This document shows, piece by piece, positions 7,987 through 17,270 of a stretch of DNA of 64,000 nt. This stretch comes from Fulvivirga sediminis (GTDB taxonomy: Bacteria > Bacteroidota > Bacteroidia > Cytophagales > Cyclobacteriaceae). The position numbers and the translations under genes are program-made. Position 1 is the first letter of the stretch. Each line of letters starts with the position of its first letter. Location of the stretch: the NCBI RefSeq assembly GCF_016757215.1, contig NZ_JAESIY010000009.1, positions 1 to 64,000 on the forward strand, in the 5' to 3' direction. The notes beneath the pieces are model-generated. The model worked only from the letters and a program-made list of their open reading frames with translations. It was not told the origin of the DNA and did not search any database.

Positions 7987-9381
7987 TTAGATATGTATCA
8001 CTTCATCATATGCTGCTGCAGCAGCTTCCATTACAGCCTCAGACATAGTAGGGTGAGGGTGAACGGCCTTTATAATTTCATGACCAGTAGTTTCCAGTTT
8101 TCTAGCTGTTACTATTTCAGCTATCATTTCTGTAACATTGTTACCAATCATGTGAGCTCCTAATAACTCGCCATATTTAGCATCAAAGATAAGCTTCACA
8201 AAACCGTCTTTTGCTCCGGCAGCACTAGCCTTGCCAGAAGCTGAGAATGGGAATTTACCCACTTTAATATCATATCCAGCTTCTTTTGCTTTAGCTTCAG
8301 TAAATCCTACTGATGCTACTTCAGGAGAACAATACGTACAGCCAGGTATGTTAGTGTAATCCAAAGGCTGAGGAGTTTCTCCTGCTATTTTCTCAACACA
8401 GATGATACCTTCTGCAGAAGCTACGTGAGCCAACGCCGGGCCATGAACTATATCTCCGATAGCATAAATACCAGGGATGTTAGTTTTATAATAATCATCA
8501 ACTAAAACTTTTCCTTTATCAGTAGCTACGCCCACATCTTCAAGGCCAATACCTTCCAAATTAGTAGATATACCTACTGCAGAAAGTACTACATCGCATT
8601 CTATTACTTCCTCACCTTTTTGAGTTTTAACACTTGCTTTGCAGCCTTTGCCTTTAGTATCTACATTAGTAACTTCCGCGTTTGTTAAAATATTGATACC
8701 TGCTTTTTTGAAGTTTCTTTCTAGTGCTTTAGAGACTTCTTCATCTTCCACAGGAACAATTCTTGGCAAGTACTCAACTATGGTAACTTCCACACCAATA
8801 GCATTATAGAAGTAAGCAAACTCAACACCTATAGCTCCAGAGCCTACTACTACCATTTTCTTAGGCAGTTTATCTAATACCATTGCTTGTCGGTATCCTA
8901 TGATTTTCTCATTATCGATAGGAAGGTTAGGTAGCTCACGAGATCTACCTCCTGTAGCTATTATAATATGGTCAGCACTGTATGTTTCTACCGTTCCGTC
9001 TTCAGCAGTAACTTCAATTTTTTTACCTGGAGCAAGTTTACCAAATCCCATAATGGCATCGATCTTATTTTTCTTAAATAAGAACTGGATACCTTTACTC
9101 ATTCCTTCTGCTACACCACGGCTTCTTTTAACCATAGCACCAAGATCTGCCTTAGCGTCTTTTATGGTAATTCCATAATCTTCAGAATGAGATATATATT
9201 CAAAAACATTAGCACTTTTTAATAGAGCTTTTGTAGGAATACATCCCCAGTTGAGACAAATGCCTCCTAGAGATTCCTTTTCTATTACACCTACTTTTAG
9301 GCCTAATTGAGAAGCTCTAATAGCCGCTACGTAACCACCAGGGCCACTACCTAAAACCAAAAGATCATATTTTTTTGACAT
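7987..9381 (-). CDS. lpd: Dihydrolipoyl dehydrogenase (E3)
   Basis: Flavoenzyme that reoxidises dihydrolipoamide with NAD in pyruvate, 2-oxoglutarate and branched-chain dehydrogenase complexes or the glycine cleavage system. The FAD-binding GSGPGG is at residues 11-16. The redox-active disulfide is C42/C47 in GGICLNWGCIPTKAL. The NAD-binding GSGAIGVEFA lies near 180, the second FAD segment YAIGDIVHGPALAHVA near 311, and the catalytic HPHPTMSEAV is at the C-terminus. Length of 464 residues is standard. It is monocistronic, with a TAAATTTG promoter element upstream and a strong terminator downstream. The E1/E2 genes are not in this window. Confidence 0.97.
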   Translation of the reverse strand: MSKKYDLLVLGSGPGGYVAAIRASQLGLKVGVIEKESLGGICLNWGCIPTKALLKSANVFEYISHSEDYGITIKDAKADLGAMVKRSRGVAEGMSKGIQFLFKKNKIDAIMGFGKLAPGKKIEVTAEDGTVETYSADHIIIATGGRSRELPNLPIDNEKIIGYRQAMVLDKLPKKMVVVGSGAIGVEFAYFYNAIGVEVTIVEYLPRIVPVEDEEVSKALERNFKKAGINILTNAEVTNVDTKGKGCKASVKTQKGEEVIECDVVLSAVGISTNLEGIGLEDVGVATDKGKVLVDDYYKTNIPGIYAIGDIVHGPALAHVASAEGIICVEKIAGETPQPLDYTNIPGCTYCSPEVASVGFTEAKAKEAGYDIKVGKFPFSASGKASAAGAKDGFVKLIFDAKYGELLGAHMIGNNVTEMIAEIVTARKLETTGHEIIKAVHPHPTMSEAVMEAAAAAYDEVIHI

Positions 9382-9426
9382 AAGCTGTATATTTTATCTT
9401 GTATTTATAGTCCGTTTGTGGGATTG

Positions 9427-9434
9427 CAAATTTA
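9427..9434 (-). promoter_or_regulatory. Bacteroidota-type -7 promoter element for lpd
   Basis: On the minus strand this reads TAAATTTG, an exact match to the TAnnTTTG consensus, 46 bases before the lpd ATG. A T-rich stretch lies at the -33 distance but there is no clear TTG box. Confidence 0.5.
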
Positions 9435-9540
9435 ATCGAAAAGCCTTTAGAAAAAAATTACCTATGCCTGTGTGATAAGGATCATAAAAAAAAGGTGTGG
9501 AAATATAGGTTTCACCCAGCACTTTGTAGAATAATCCAAC

Positions 9541-9587
9541 AATCAATTGATTTTAAACAGCATTCAGATAATCATAAACAATTGATT
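9541..9587. repeat. Palindrome and repeated CAATTGATT motif upstream of the PepSY-like gene
   Basis: AATCAATTGATT at 9541-9552 is a perfect 12-base palindrome, and CAATTGATT recurs at 9579-9587, 35 bases further on. Both lie in the 299-base gap between divergent genes. They could be an operator, but short AT-rich palindromes also occur by chance. Confidence 0.3.
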
Positions 9588-9680
9588 ATAAGCAACTTAA
9601 AATAAATATATGATTTTTGGCATAATTCTGATATATAACATAAGCATAAGAGATTATTACACCCTTAAACACGAACAACC

Positions 9681-10022
9681 ATGAAATTCAATAAAATAAT
9701 AGTAGGAGCCTTAGCCATTGTATTTTCCGCAACAATGAGTACCAACGCCACAACCATACAAACCAACAAAGATGCCGTAGTAGTAAAAATTGATCCGAAA
9801 AAAACAGAGATCAGTGCTACTGAACTTCCTATCGGAGTAAAACAAGCGATTGTAAATGGTGAATTCTCTAGCTGGAGCATTGCCAGAGCCTATAAAATAA
9901 CTTATGATGAATCTTCTTCAACCACTGAGGGAGAGGTTGAGTATGAGGTTCATTTTGAAAATAAAGAAAATAAAAAAGAAATAGAAGTTTATAATAATGA
10001 CGGAGACGTGATAGAAGAATAG
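9681..10022 (+). CDS. Small secreted PepSY-like protein
   Basis: A 113-residue protein with a signal peptide over about residues 1-23 (ends TNA). The mature part resembles the PepSY-like/DUF2874 fold common in Bacteroidota periplasmic proteins: ELPIGVKQAI near residue 51, then an aromatic SWSIARAYKIT strand, then YEVHFENKENKKEIEVYNNDG with the closing G-D-V. Such proteins are thought to be small periplasmic inhibitors or binding proteins, but no role is established. It is monocistronic and ends at a strong shared terminator. The real start is clear because the signal peptide begins at this ATG. Confidence 0.85.
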   Translation: MKFNKIIVGALAIVFSATMSTNATTIQTNKDAVVVKIDPKKTEISATELPIGVKQAIVNGEFSSWSIARAYKITYDESSSTTEGEVEYEVHFENKENKKEIEVYNNDGDVIEE

Positions 10023-10070
10023 ACTTCCGAACTACACAAACTACACACTTGTAACATTAGCACTTTTACA

Positions 10071-10111
10071 AAAAGCAGGTAATTCTTGTAAATTACCTGC
10101 TTTTGTTTTTT
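10071..10111. terminator. Strong bidirectional terminator at the end of the polysaccharide locus
   Basis: AAAAGCAGGTAATT (10071-10084) pairs perfectly with AATTACCTGCTTTT (10091-10104) around a 6-base loop and is followed by GTTTTTT on the plus strand. It ends the PepSY-like gene and also closes the convergent esterase gene of the glycan locus. Confidence 0.9.
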
Positions 10112-11062
10112 CTAATCACAGAGAGCAACCGACTCACTAAACGAACAGCCCTTATCTGATTTAATGACTTCATTCACCTGTCTGAAAGCTTCACCCAGTA
10201 CGTCATTTTGAATAAAATCTAGAATGAGATGATTATATTGCTTCATAGGTATACTATTCCAATCATGATTTCCATTACAGCTAGTAACCAGATAATAAGG
10301 TTCTTCTAATAGCTTTAATTTTTCGGCTATACTTTTCCCTCCAAAAAGGGTTAGGTACCCTGGCTCACTCGCTTTACAATAATGGTGTGATGCCGTTGCA
10401 TAAGGCACAAGATTATCACAGGTGCCATGAAATATTTGAGTAGGAACTGCAGTATCTGTGGTTATATCATTAAGCTGATACAAAGCACCAGCCATGCTTA
10501 TCACACCTGCATAATGAAAGTTCTCAGGTAATGGTGAATAATTATCATTGATATAAGCCGCATGTAAAACTGCTTCGGCCCCTGCACTGCTACCTGCCAA
10601 TATTATTTTATCAGAAGCTATTCGGAACTGATTCTTATTTTTAACTAAATATGCAGCTGCCATAGCTACTTCCTTTCCCGACTGATTAAATACTGCAATC
10701 TTCTCGCTAGCTGAAATATCACAGCCAAAACCCTTGCCCTTCATTGACAGTGTGTATGACATACTCACCACTACCAATCCGTGTTGAGTCATTGTTTCGG
10801 CATATTCCTTTATCCATTCCTCATCTCTTGCACCTCCCGAAAAGCCTCCTCCATGCACGTAAATCAACACAGGTCTATCTTGTCTTTTATCTCCTACTGG
10901 CTCATACACATCCATTTTAAGAGACCTGCCTTCCCCTTCATATGCATATGTCACAGTGGTGACAGCATTTCGGTTAAAATTAACTTGCTCGTAGTTCAAA
11001 GTTTGAGCCTTTGCACCTGTAACCAGTATAGATGCAAAGGCCAAAATCAATAGTCTTCTCAT
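10112..11062 (-). CDS. Secreted carboxylesterase, alpha/beta hydrolase
   Basis: Alpha/beta hydrolase of 316 residues with a signal peptide over about 1-20 (ends GAKAQ). The oxyanion-hole motif HGGGFSGGARD starts at residue 70 and the nucleophile elbow GSSAG has Ser159. The acid is likely the Asp in GTCDNLVP and the base the His in GNHDW. This is the HGGG (hormone-sensitive-lipase/carbohydrate-esterase-like) architecture. It is the last gene of the SusC/SusD locus, 38 bp after the GH3 gene, so it probably removes acyl decorations from the glycan or its oligosaccharides in the periplasm. Substrate is inference. Confidence 0.88.
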   Translation of the reverse strand: MRRLLILAFASILVTGAKAQTLNYEQVNFNRNAVTTVTYAYEGEGRSLKMDVYEPVGDKRQDRPVLIYVHGGGFSGGARDEEWIKEYAETMTQHGLVVVSMSYTLSMKGKGFGCDISASEKIAVFNQSGKEVAMAAAYLVKNKNQFRIASDKIILAGSSAGAEAVLHAAYINDNYSPLPENFHYAGVISMAGALYQLNDITTDTAVPTQIFHGTCDNLVPYATASHHYCKASEPGYLTLFGGKSIAEKLKLLEEPYYLVTSCNGNHDWNSIPMKQYNHLILDFIQNDVLGEAFRQVNEVIKSDKGCSFSESVALCD

Positions 11063-11100
11063 ATAAGATTGACAATTATGTCTAATTCTCTTACTTAATA

Positions 11101-13392
11101 TTATTGTAGTGTAAATTCAGCCTCTTTAACTTCCCGAGAACTGGTTCCTACAAAAACTTTAAAAGCTCCGGGTTCTGCCGCAAATTTTAGATCCTGATTA
11201 TAAAAAGCAAGATCCTGCTCGTTTATGGTAAAGGTTACCGTCTCTGATTTCCCAGGCTCAAGACTGATTTTCTTAAAGCCTTTTAGCTCTTTCACTGGCC
11301 TGGTTATACTTCCCACCATGTCTCTAATATAAAGCTGAGCCACTTCTGCCCCCTTGTATTTTCCTGTATTAGTAATTTTTACAGATACTGTCAGTTCATC
11401 ATCCATACCTATAGTTTCGCTGCTTAGCTGGATATCACCATACTCAAAAGTGGTATAGCTTAAACCATACCCAAATGGATATAAAGGATCATTTGAAACG
11501 TCTAAATAGTTAGATCTGAATTTCTGGAACCATGCTCCTTCTGCCAGTGGTCTACCTGTGTTTTTATGGTTATAATACAATGGCACCTGACCCACATTTT
11601 GAGGGAAGGTGGCCGTAAGCTTTCCTGAAGGATTTACATCACCAAATAAAACATCGGCAATAGCATTACCTGCCTCAGTTCCCGCAAACCAAACATTTAG
11701 AATAGAAGGAACATTTTCCTGCTCCCATTTCATAGCCAAAGGTCTTCCTGTAAACAACACCATTACTACCGGCTTACCGGTTTTTAATAAGGCCTTCATT
11801 AAATCTCTCTGACTTTGAGGTATTTCTATATTAGATCTGCTTGCGCTTTCACCACTCATCTCCGCAGATTCTCCCATAGCAGCTACAATCACATCAGCAT
11901 TTTTTGCGGCATTTACCGCCTCCCTTATCATTACATCTGCAGAACGATTATCTCTATATGTAGGCTTTCCAAACACACTTACTCTGCTTTCTAATAAAGA
12001 ATCAGCAGTGATGTTTGCTCCTCTGGCATATACTACATTTTGTTTTCCTACAGCCGCTTCTAAGCCATCTCTTAGAGATACTGACTTTTCAAAATCGCCA
12101 GCCACACTCCAAGTACCAGCCATATTTTCCCTATTATCTGCCATTGGGCCTACTAGGGCTATCTTAGCATTCTTTTTTAAAGGCAGAATATCTCCTTCAT
12201 TTTTAAGCAACACAAAAGTTTCAGCAGCTAATTCTCTGGCTTTTTTTCTATGATCAGCGGTGAAGATCTCTGTCTTCGCTCTCTCTTCATTACAATATTT
12301 ATAAGGATCATCAAAAAGGCCTAATTTATATTTTGCCTCCAATATTCTTCTACAAGCTTCATCAATCATAGCTTGGGTGATCTTGTCTTCTTCTAAAGAA
12401 GCTTTTAAGGTAGTAAGGAATCCTTCGCCTACCATATCCATGTCTACGCCAGCTTCTAAGGATTTTGCTGAAACATGTTTAAGGTCTCCAAAACCATGAT
12501 CTATCATTTCATTAATAGCAGTGTAATCAGTTACTACAAAGCCATCAAACCCCCACTGTTCACGCAAAAGATCATTCATTAACCATTTATTAGCACTAGC
12601 TGGCACTCCTTCTACTTCATTAAAAGAAGTCATAACACTACCAACTCCAGCTTCTACAGCCGCCTTGTAAGGCTCAAAATATTCATTGAACATTCTTATG
12701 CGACTCATATCTACCGTATTATAATCTCTACCAGCCTCTATTGCTCCGTATAAAGCGAAGTGCTTTACACATGCCATAATAGTTTTAGGGTCTGTTAGAT
12801 CTTCTCCCTGATACCCTTGCACCATGGCCTTAGCTATTTGAGCTCCAAGATAAGGGTCTTCTCCATTACCTTCAGATACTCTACCCCACCTAGGGTCTCT
12901 AGCCACGTCAACCATAGGAGAGAAAGTCCAGCAGATACCATCAGCACTAGCCTCTATAGCTGCTACATGTGCAGACTCTTTAATAAGATCCATATCCCAG
13001 CTACATGACAGGCCAAGTGGAATAGGAAATAATGTTTTATAACCGTGAATTACATCCATGCCAAAAATCAATGGTATTTTTAAACGGCTTTCTTCTACGG
13101 CAATACGCTGCACCTCCTTAATTTTTTCGGCAGTTTTTATATTAAAAAGGCCTCCGACTTTACCTTCTTTGATTTTAGATGCTATATCAGAACTATTAGC
13201 CAAACCGGTAGTAATATCTCCCGATGATGGCAAGTTAAGTTGACCTAATTTTTCTTCTAAAGTCATCTCATTCATTAAAGAATCGATAAAGTCGCTACCA
13301 TCATTGGCGCTACTTTTGGCATTTTTTTGCTTGACCTCGCAAGACATCACTGCCATCGAAATGAATAAGATGAGAAACAATCGATTTATCAT
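11101..13392 (-). CDS. GH3 beta-glucosidase, periplasmic lipoprotein
   Basis: Glycoside hydrolase family 3 exo-beta-glucosidase of 763 residues. The N-terminus has a lipoprotein signal ending in MSC (Cys18). The (beta/alpha)8 domain covers about 35-370, with the catalytic nucleophile in GFVVTDYTAI near residue 288. The second domain (about 395-620) carries KNEGDILPL and the likely acid/base Glu around MSGESASRSN. A fibronectin-III-like domain forms the C-terminus (about 665-763). BglX-type layout and length. In this locus it would cut oligosaccharides from the neighbouring GH144-like enzyme to glucose. GH3 enzymes preferring beta-1,2 links are known from Bacteroidota, which fits the context, but linkage cannot be read from the sequence. 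Confidence 0.95.
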   Translation of the reverse strand: MINRLFLILFISMAVMSCEVKQKNAKSSANDGSDFIDSLMNEMTLEEKLGQLNLPSSGDITTGLANSSDIASKIKEGKVGGLFNIKTAEKIKEVQRIAVEESRLKIPLIFGMDVIHGYKTLFPIPLGLSCSWDMDLIKESAHVAAIEASADGICWTFSPMVDVARDPRWGRVSEGNGEDPYLGAQIAKAMVQGYQGEDLTDPKTIMACVKHFALYGAIEAGRDYNTVDMSRIRMFNEYFEPYKAAVEAGVGSVMTSFNEVEGVPASANKWLMNDLLREQWGFDGFVVTDYTAINEMIDHGFGDLKHVSAKSLEAGVDMDMVGEGFLTTLKASLEEDKITQAMIDEACRRILEAKYKLGLFDDPYKYCNEERAKTEIFTADHRKKARELAAETFVLLKNEGDILPLKKNAKIALVGPMADNRENMAGTWSVAGDFEKSVSLRDGLEAAVGKQNVVYARGANITADSLLESRVSVFGKPTYRDNRSADVMIREAVNAAKNADVIVAAMGESAEMSGESASRSNIEIPQSQRDLMKALLKTGKPVVMVLFTGRPLAMKWEQENVPSILNVWFAGTEAGNAIADVLFGDVNPSGKLTATFPQNVGQVPLYYNHKNTGRPLAEGAWFQKFRSNYLDVSNDPLYPFGYGLSYTTFEYGDIQLSSETIGMDDELTVSVKITNTGKYKGAEVAQLYIRDMVGSITRPVKELKGFKKISLEPGKSETVTFTINEQDLAFYNQDLKFAAEPGAFKVFVGTSSREVKEAEFTLQ

Positions 13393-13400
13393 AATTTATA

Positions 13401-14192
13401 TTATTTGCGTTTTGAAAATAACCAAGGTAAAAGTTTGGGTTCAGCAAAAGCGCTGTCCCAGCTATTGTGGTTGGCCTCCGGATATAGGGTGAGCTTCACA
13501 TCTCCCCCCTGCTTGCTAATCGCTTTAGCCATCCTTTTTGAATTCTTGCAAGGCACCACATCATCTTTCTCTCCATGAAAAATCCAGAAAGGAACTTTTC
13601 CTGCATAGTTTTTAGCACTTGCAGGATTATCTCCGCCACATATAGCCACTGCTGCAGCGAAAGTGTCTGGCTTTCGGCTCACAATTTCAAAAGTGCCCAT
13701 GCCACCCATTGATAAGCCTGCAGCATATATTCGGCTATTATCTACATAGCTCAGGTCACTGATGGAGTCTACCAGATGCATTACCATTTTTAGAGACTTG
13801 TTGGCTGGTTGATCACCTTTGTCGTCAAAATGGAAAGTTCTTTTCCCCTTCTTAGTTTTTATGGTCACGTTAGACCAATAATCACTTTTAGGGCACTGCG
13901 GGAATATGACTATGGCCGGAAAATCATTTTTATGCTCTAAAAATAACTTACTTCCATGCGTAAGCTGTCTCTTATTATCACTACCTCTTTCTCCTGCGCC
14001 ATGTAAAAAAAGTACCAGGGGATACTCTTCATTTTCATCAAAGTCTTCAGGCCACAAAATTCGATAGAGTAACGTATCAGAATCAGTATGAAATACCTTT
14101 GGTTGAAAGGCCGCTATCGGGTCTTGAGCTTTACTCTCCGTAAAAATGAAGAGACAAAAACATAAGAACATTTTAGAAAAGGAATTATTCAT
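13401..14192 (-). CDS. Secreted esterase, prolyl-oligopeptidase/dienelactone-hydrolase type
   Basis: Alpha/beta hydrolase of 263 residues with a signal peptide over about 1-22. The lid region LFLHGAGERGSDN starts near 61, the nucleophile elbow GLSMGGMGTF near 169, the acid Asp lies in HGEKDDVVP, and the catalytic His in EANHNSWD. This resembles the single-domain PHB-depolymerase/feruloyl-esterase-like proteins often found in polysaccharide loci. It sits 2 bp after the GH144-like gene and 8 bp before the GH3 gene, so the three are cotranscribed. A role in deacylating substituted glucan is inferred from position only. Confidence 0.88.
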   Translation of the reverse strand: MNNSFSKMFLCFCLFIFTESKAQDPIAAFQPKVFHTDSDTLLYRILWPEDFDENEEYPLVLFLHGAGERGSDNKRQLTHGSKLFLEHKNDFPAIVIFPQCPKSDYWSNVTIKTKKGKRTFHFDDKGDQPANKSLKMVMHLVDSISDLSYVDNSRIYAAGLSMGGMGTFEIVSRKPDTFAAAVAICGGDNPASAKNYAGKVPFWIFHGEKDDVVPCKNSKRMAKAISKQGGDVKLTLYPEANHNSWDSAFAEPKLLPWLFSKRK

Positions 14193-14194
14193 AT

Positions 14195-15568
14195 TTATTC
14201 ACCCTCCACTGTAAACCCAAGCTTGTTTAGTCCTGCTTTTACTTCAGGAGCCTCCATAAACAACTTCCATAGTAAGCCACTACGGTAGTTCTCTATCATC
14301 ACCGGAATAGGCCCTTGATCTATAGCCAAATATCTTGGTGTGTACCAGTTATCTTCTACACTAAAAGCATCATAGGGTCCATACTCACCTACCAGACTAT
14401 CAGCATCATTGTATAAATATTTTAAAAAGGCCATACTTTCATCTGGCGTATATGGGAAAGATGATAATGCTGCAGTTGGCGAAATAACACCTAAATCCTG
14501 TTCTCCTGGATGATGCCCTGCATATCCATTTATCGAGTAGCTTGAGGTTAAGCCCCAGCAATTTTCTCCATAGCCTTTAAATCCATGAGGGTTTTCTACA
14601 CAATATTTATAATCGATCAAAGCATGATTTTTATTTAGATCCCAGTAATCTCCATATTGATCTTTAAGGCCATGAGGGTTAAGACCCAAATAAGAATAAT
14701 GAGCCCAGAATAATGGGCCAACCGGGTCATCGCTTCCTTCATAATGATCTAAAATAGTAGGGAGTCCCATATAAGTAGTGCCATTAGCAATAGCACCTCC
14801 TCTAGCCCACCCTTCTTCATATACCTCTTTGCTAATACCGTGAGTAGGTGATGCTGCTCCCAAAATGTACATAATTAGAGCCTCATTATACCCCCCCACA
14901 GGAAAATTCATCTCCCACTCATATTCAGGAGACCAGTGCCAGTAAAGCACATTTTCGCCTTTTGTATACCAGTCCCACTCTACGCCTTTCCAAAGGGTGT
15001 CTATTTTTGAAGCCAAAGCTTTCTCTCTGTCACTTCCCGCTTTAAAATACTCTCTTACAGCCAGCATTCCTTGAACAAGAAAAGCAGTTTCTACCAAATC
15101 TCCTCCATTATCCTTTTGGCTAAAGGGTTTCATTTTGCCAGTAGAACCTTCAAGCCAATGCGGCCATACACCGTGATACCTGTCAGCCTTCTCAAGATAA
15201 TTGATCATTTTCTCATATCTCGCAAGTGCTTGATCACGGGTAATGAACCCTCTCTCTACTCCTACAAGAATAGCCATTAGACCAAAACCAGATCCTCCAA
15301 TGGTAACTACATCCTTATCATTTTGTGGATACACATCATCCATATGTGTACGCTCACGGGCTAAGCCGGAATTGGGCTCTGCATTGTCCCAGAAATATTG
15401 GAAAGTTTGATATTGCACCAGGTTGAGTAAAGAGTCTTCTGAAATCTCAGCAGAGGCAGTACTGTCCTGATTATCCGCAGACTGATCTGCTGACTCTTTC
15501 TTATCTGTACAAGCCCATAGCCCTATAATTGCCAAAGAGCTAGTAAGTATTATGTTTCTTAATTTCAT
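14195..15568 (-). CDS. GH144-like glucanase (glucoamylase-domain) lipoprotein
   Basis: Protein of 457 residues with a lipoprotein signal peptide (Cys20 in LWACTDK). The body, about 55-445, matches the glycoamylase-like domain of GH144: YQTFQYFWDNAEPNSGLARE, then GGSGFGLMA, then HYSYLGLNPHGL, then GYAGHHPGEQD and an EGPIP-like end (DQGPIPVMIENYRSG). Characterised GH144 members from Chitinophaga and Parabacteroides act on beta-1,2-glucan, releasing sophoro-oligosaccharides. Together with the adjacent GH3 gene this suggests a beta-1,2-glucan system. The enzyme would sit at the outer membrane or in the periplasm. The family call is strong; endo versus exo action is unknown. Confidence 0.88.
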   Translation of the reverse strand: MKLRNIILTSSLAIIGLWACTDKKESADQSADNQDSTASAEISEDSLLNLVQYQTFQYFWDNAEPNSGLARERTHMDDVYPQNDKDVVTIGGSGFGLMAILVGVERGFITRDQALARYEKMINYLEKADRYHGVWPHWLEGSTGKMKPFSQKDNGGDLVETAFLVQGMLAVREYFKAGSDREKALASKIDTLWKGVEWDWYTKGENVLYWHWSPEYEWEMNFPVGGYNEALIMYILGAASPTHGISKEVYEEGWARGGAIANGTTYMGLPTILDHYEGSDDPVGPLFWAHYSYLGLNPHGLKDQYGDYWDLNKNHALIDYKYCVENPHGFKGYGENCWGLTSSYSINGYAGHHPGEQDLGVISPTAALSSFPYTPDESMAFLKYLYNDADSLVGEYGPYDAFSVEDNWYTPRYLAIDQGPIPVMIENYRSGLLWKLFMEAPEVKAGLNKLGFTVEGE

Positions 15569-15631
15569 ATTTTTTGTTTTAGCTGGTATACATTCAGGCT
15601 AATATCAAAAGCAATATGCCTTTTAAGTAAA

Positions 15632-15658
15632 TGGACTTCGATAACCTACCGAAGCCCA
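15632..15658 (-). other. Intercistronic hairpin between susD and the enzyme genes
   Basis: TGGACTTCG (15632-15640) pairs with CGAAGCCCA (15650-15658) with one mismatch. It lies in the 139-base gap after susD and lacks an adjacent T run on the minus strand, so it may be an RNA stabiliser or partial attenuator that sets more susCD than enzyme message rather than a full terminator. Confidence 0.45.
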
Positions 15659-15707
15659 TCTGATTATAAACTTAAACTGATTCTTAATTGCTTTATATCT
15701 CGCTATA

Positions 15708-17252
15708 TTAATTACTCAACTGAGGCAACTGATCTACTTGAGCTGTAGGATAGGGCACAAAACGATCATTAGAGGGATCATAGATTTTACCTCCCTCGTT
15801 TAGCTCACTGGTAAAACCATGTCTTACGACATCTGCAAATCTAATACCCCACTCAGTAGCAAACTCAGCATATTTTTCATCCAGCACATCGTCCAACGTT
15901 ACTGCAGCTAAAGGATCTAGACCTGCTCTTGCTCTTACCATATTCACTGCCTCTTCAGCAGAGATAGAAGTTGAAGCTGCCCCACTCACAATGGCCTCTG
16001 CATGCATCAATAATATTTCTGAATAGCGAATGACAATGAAATTCTTTCCTGAATTATAACGATTAACATTACTACTAATCTCTATTGAAGGCAAATAGAA
16101 TTTACCACTTTGGAACAAAGCTCTAGCATGGTTTCCTATACCGTCCCCGTCTCTCGTATAGATAAATCCATCTTCTGCAGCGTTAGTAAAGTCTGGAAGA
16201 TCGTTATACCCATCATTTTCAAGTTGCTTAACACCATTAGGTGTAAATAAAACCGAAGTTTCAAGCCTGCTATAGTCTTTTCTATCCAGCATAAACTCAA
16301 TATATTTCAATGTTGGTTCGTAAAAACCCCAACCACCAGAGACTCCCGGAATAAGTGGCTTCCACCCATCTGACAAAGGACCATAAAAATCATACTGATG
16401 ATTATACTCATTAGTGGCAGTACTGCTACTTCCAAAGTCCGAATATTGAAGTTCCAATAAACTTTCATCACTTAATTCACCTGCCTTTTTAAATAGATAA
16501 TAGAAATCATTATATAAAGAGAACCCTCCATTTTGAATAATTTCGGAGGTGGCTTCCTCCACAGCCTGGTAATTTTCAAGATCAAGATTTGCCATTGCCT
16601 TTATAGCTAAGGCCGTATATCTCGTCACACCTCCCTGAATATCAGATCTTTGGTTAGGCCTCGTATCCGGCAAATCAGGAAGTGCCTTATCCATCAACTC
16701 CGAAATATATTTTAATGCGTCTTCTCTACGAGTTAAAGGAAGAGCCTTAAATTCATCCGAATTAGATGAAGTAGGAACTAGTATATCTCCCCACATGCGG
16801 GTAAGCTGTAGCAATTCAAATCCTATTAGCACTTGGATTTCTGCCACATATTGATTTCCTCCAGACTTATCATCTAGCACTTCATTTATCTCCCTGATTT
16901 TTTCAATTTCCAAAGAGAAGCCCGCCACTATATCATTGTAAAAACCATTCCATGTGGTATTTAAAAACCAAGCATTAGGATCATACTTATAATTATCAAG
17001 TGTTTCCATTATAGCTTGGTCGGTACCTCCGGCCTTATTAACGTCGTCACCTCTAAGGCCAATAGTGGGATGTACTTCCCATCCCAAATCGTAGAATTTC
17101 TGATATGCTCCTAACAGTATATTTCTTTGCCCTTCTACCGTTTTAGTAATACCTAACGGCTCATTTTCTAAAGGCTCATTCAATTTGTCGTCACAAGCAA
17201 TTGATAGAGAAAATATCAATGCTATCAACAATATATTTTTCAAATACTTCAT
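15708..17252 (-). CDS. SusD/RagB-family outer-membrane glycan-binding lipoprotein
   Basis: Surface lipoprotein of 514 residues that captures glycans and acts as the lid on its SusC partner. The lipobox is SIACDD with Cys20. The TPR-rich SusD fold is supported by YNDIVAGFSLEIEKI near 107, by LLQLTRMWGDILVPTS near 148 (the ELRFLRA-type region) and by the C-terminal RYSEILLMHAEAI followed by VNMVRARAGL, which are the most recognisable SusD segments. The end DRFVPYPTAQVDQLPQL is also typical. The gene lies 18 bp after susC and is cotranscribed with it. Confidence 0.96.
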   Translation of the reverse strand: MKYLKNILLIALIFSLSIACDDKLNEPLENEPLGITKTVEGQRNILLGAYQKFYDLGWEVHPTIGLRGDDVNKAGGTDQAIMETLDNYKYDPNAWFLNTTWNGFYNDIVAGFSLEIEKIREINEVLDDKSGGNQYVAEIQVLIGFELLQLTRMWGDILVPTSSNSDEFKALPLTRREDALKYISELMDKALPDLPDTRPNQRSDIQGGVTRYTALAIKAMANLDLENYQAVEEATSEIIQNGGFSLYNDFYYLFKKAGELSDESLLELQYSDFGSSSTATNEYNHQYDFYGPLSDGWKPLIPGVSGGWGFYEPTLKYIEFMLDRKDYSRLETSVLFTPNGVKQLENDGYNDLPDFTNAAEDGFIYTRDGDGIGNHARALFQSGKFYLPSIEISSNVNRYNSGKNFIVIRYSEILLMHAEAIVSGAASTSISAEEAVNMVRARAGLDPLAAVTLDDVLDEKYAEFATEWGIRFADVVRHGFTSELNEGGKIYDPSNDRFVPYPTAQVDQLPQLSN

Positions 17253-17270
17253 AATTGTAATGTTTCTGGA

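Noticed and set aside
7340-9381. lpd and the sigma/anti-sigma genes as one operon
   Set aside because: A 12-bp perfect terminator hairpin separates them.
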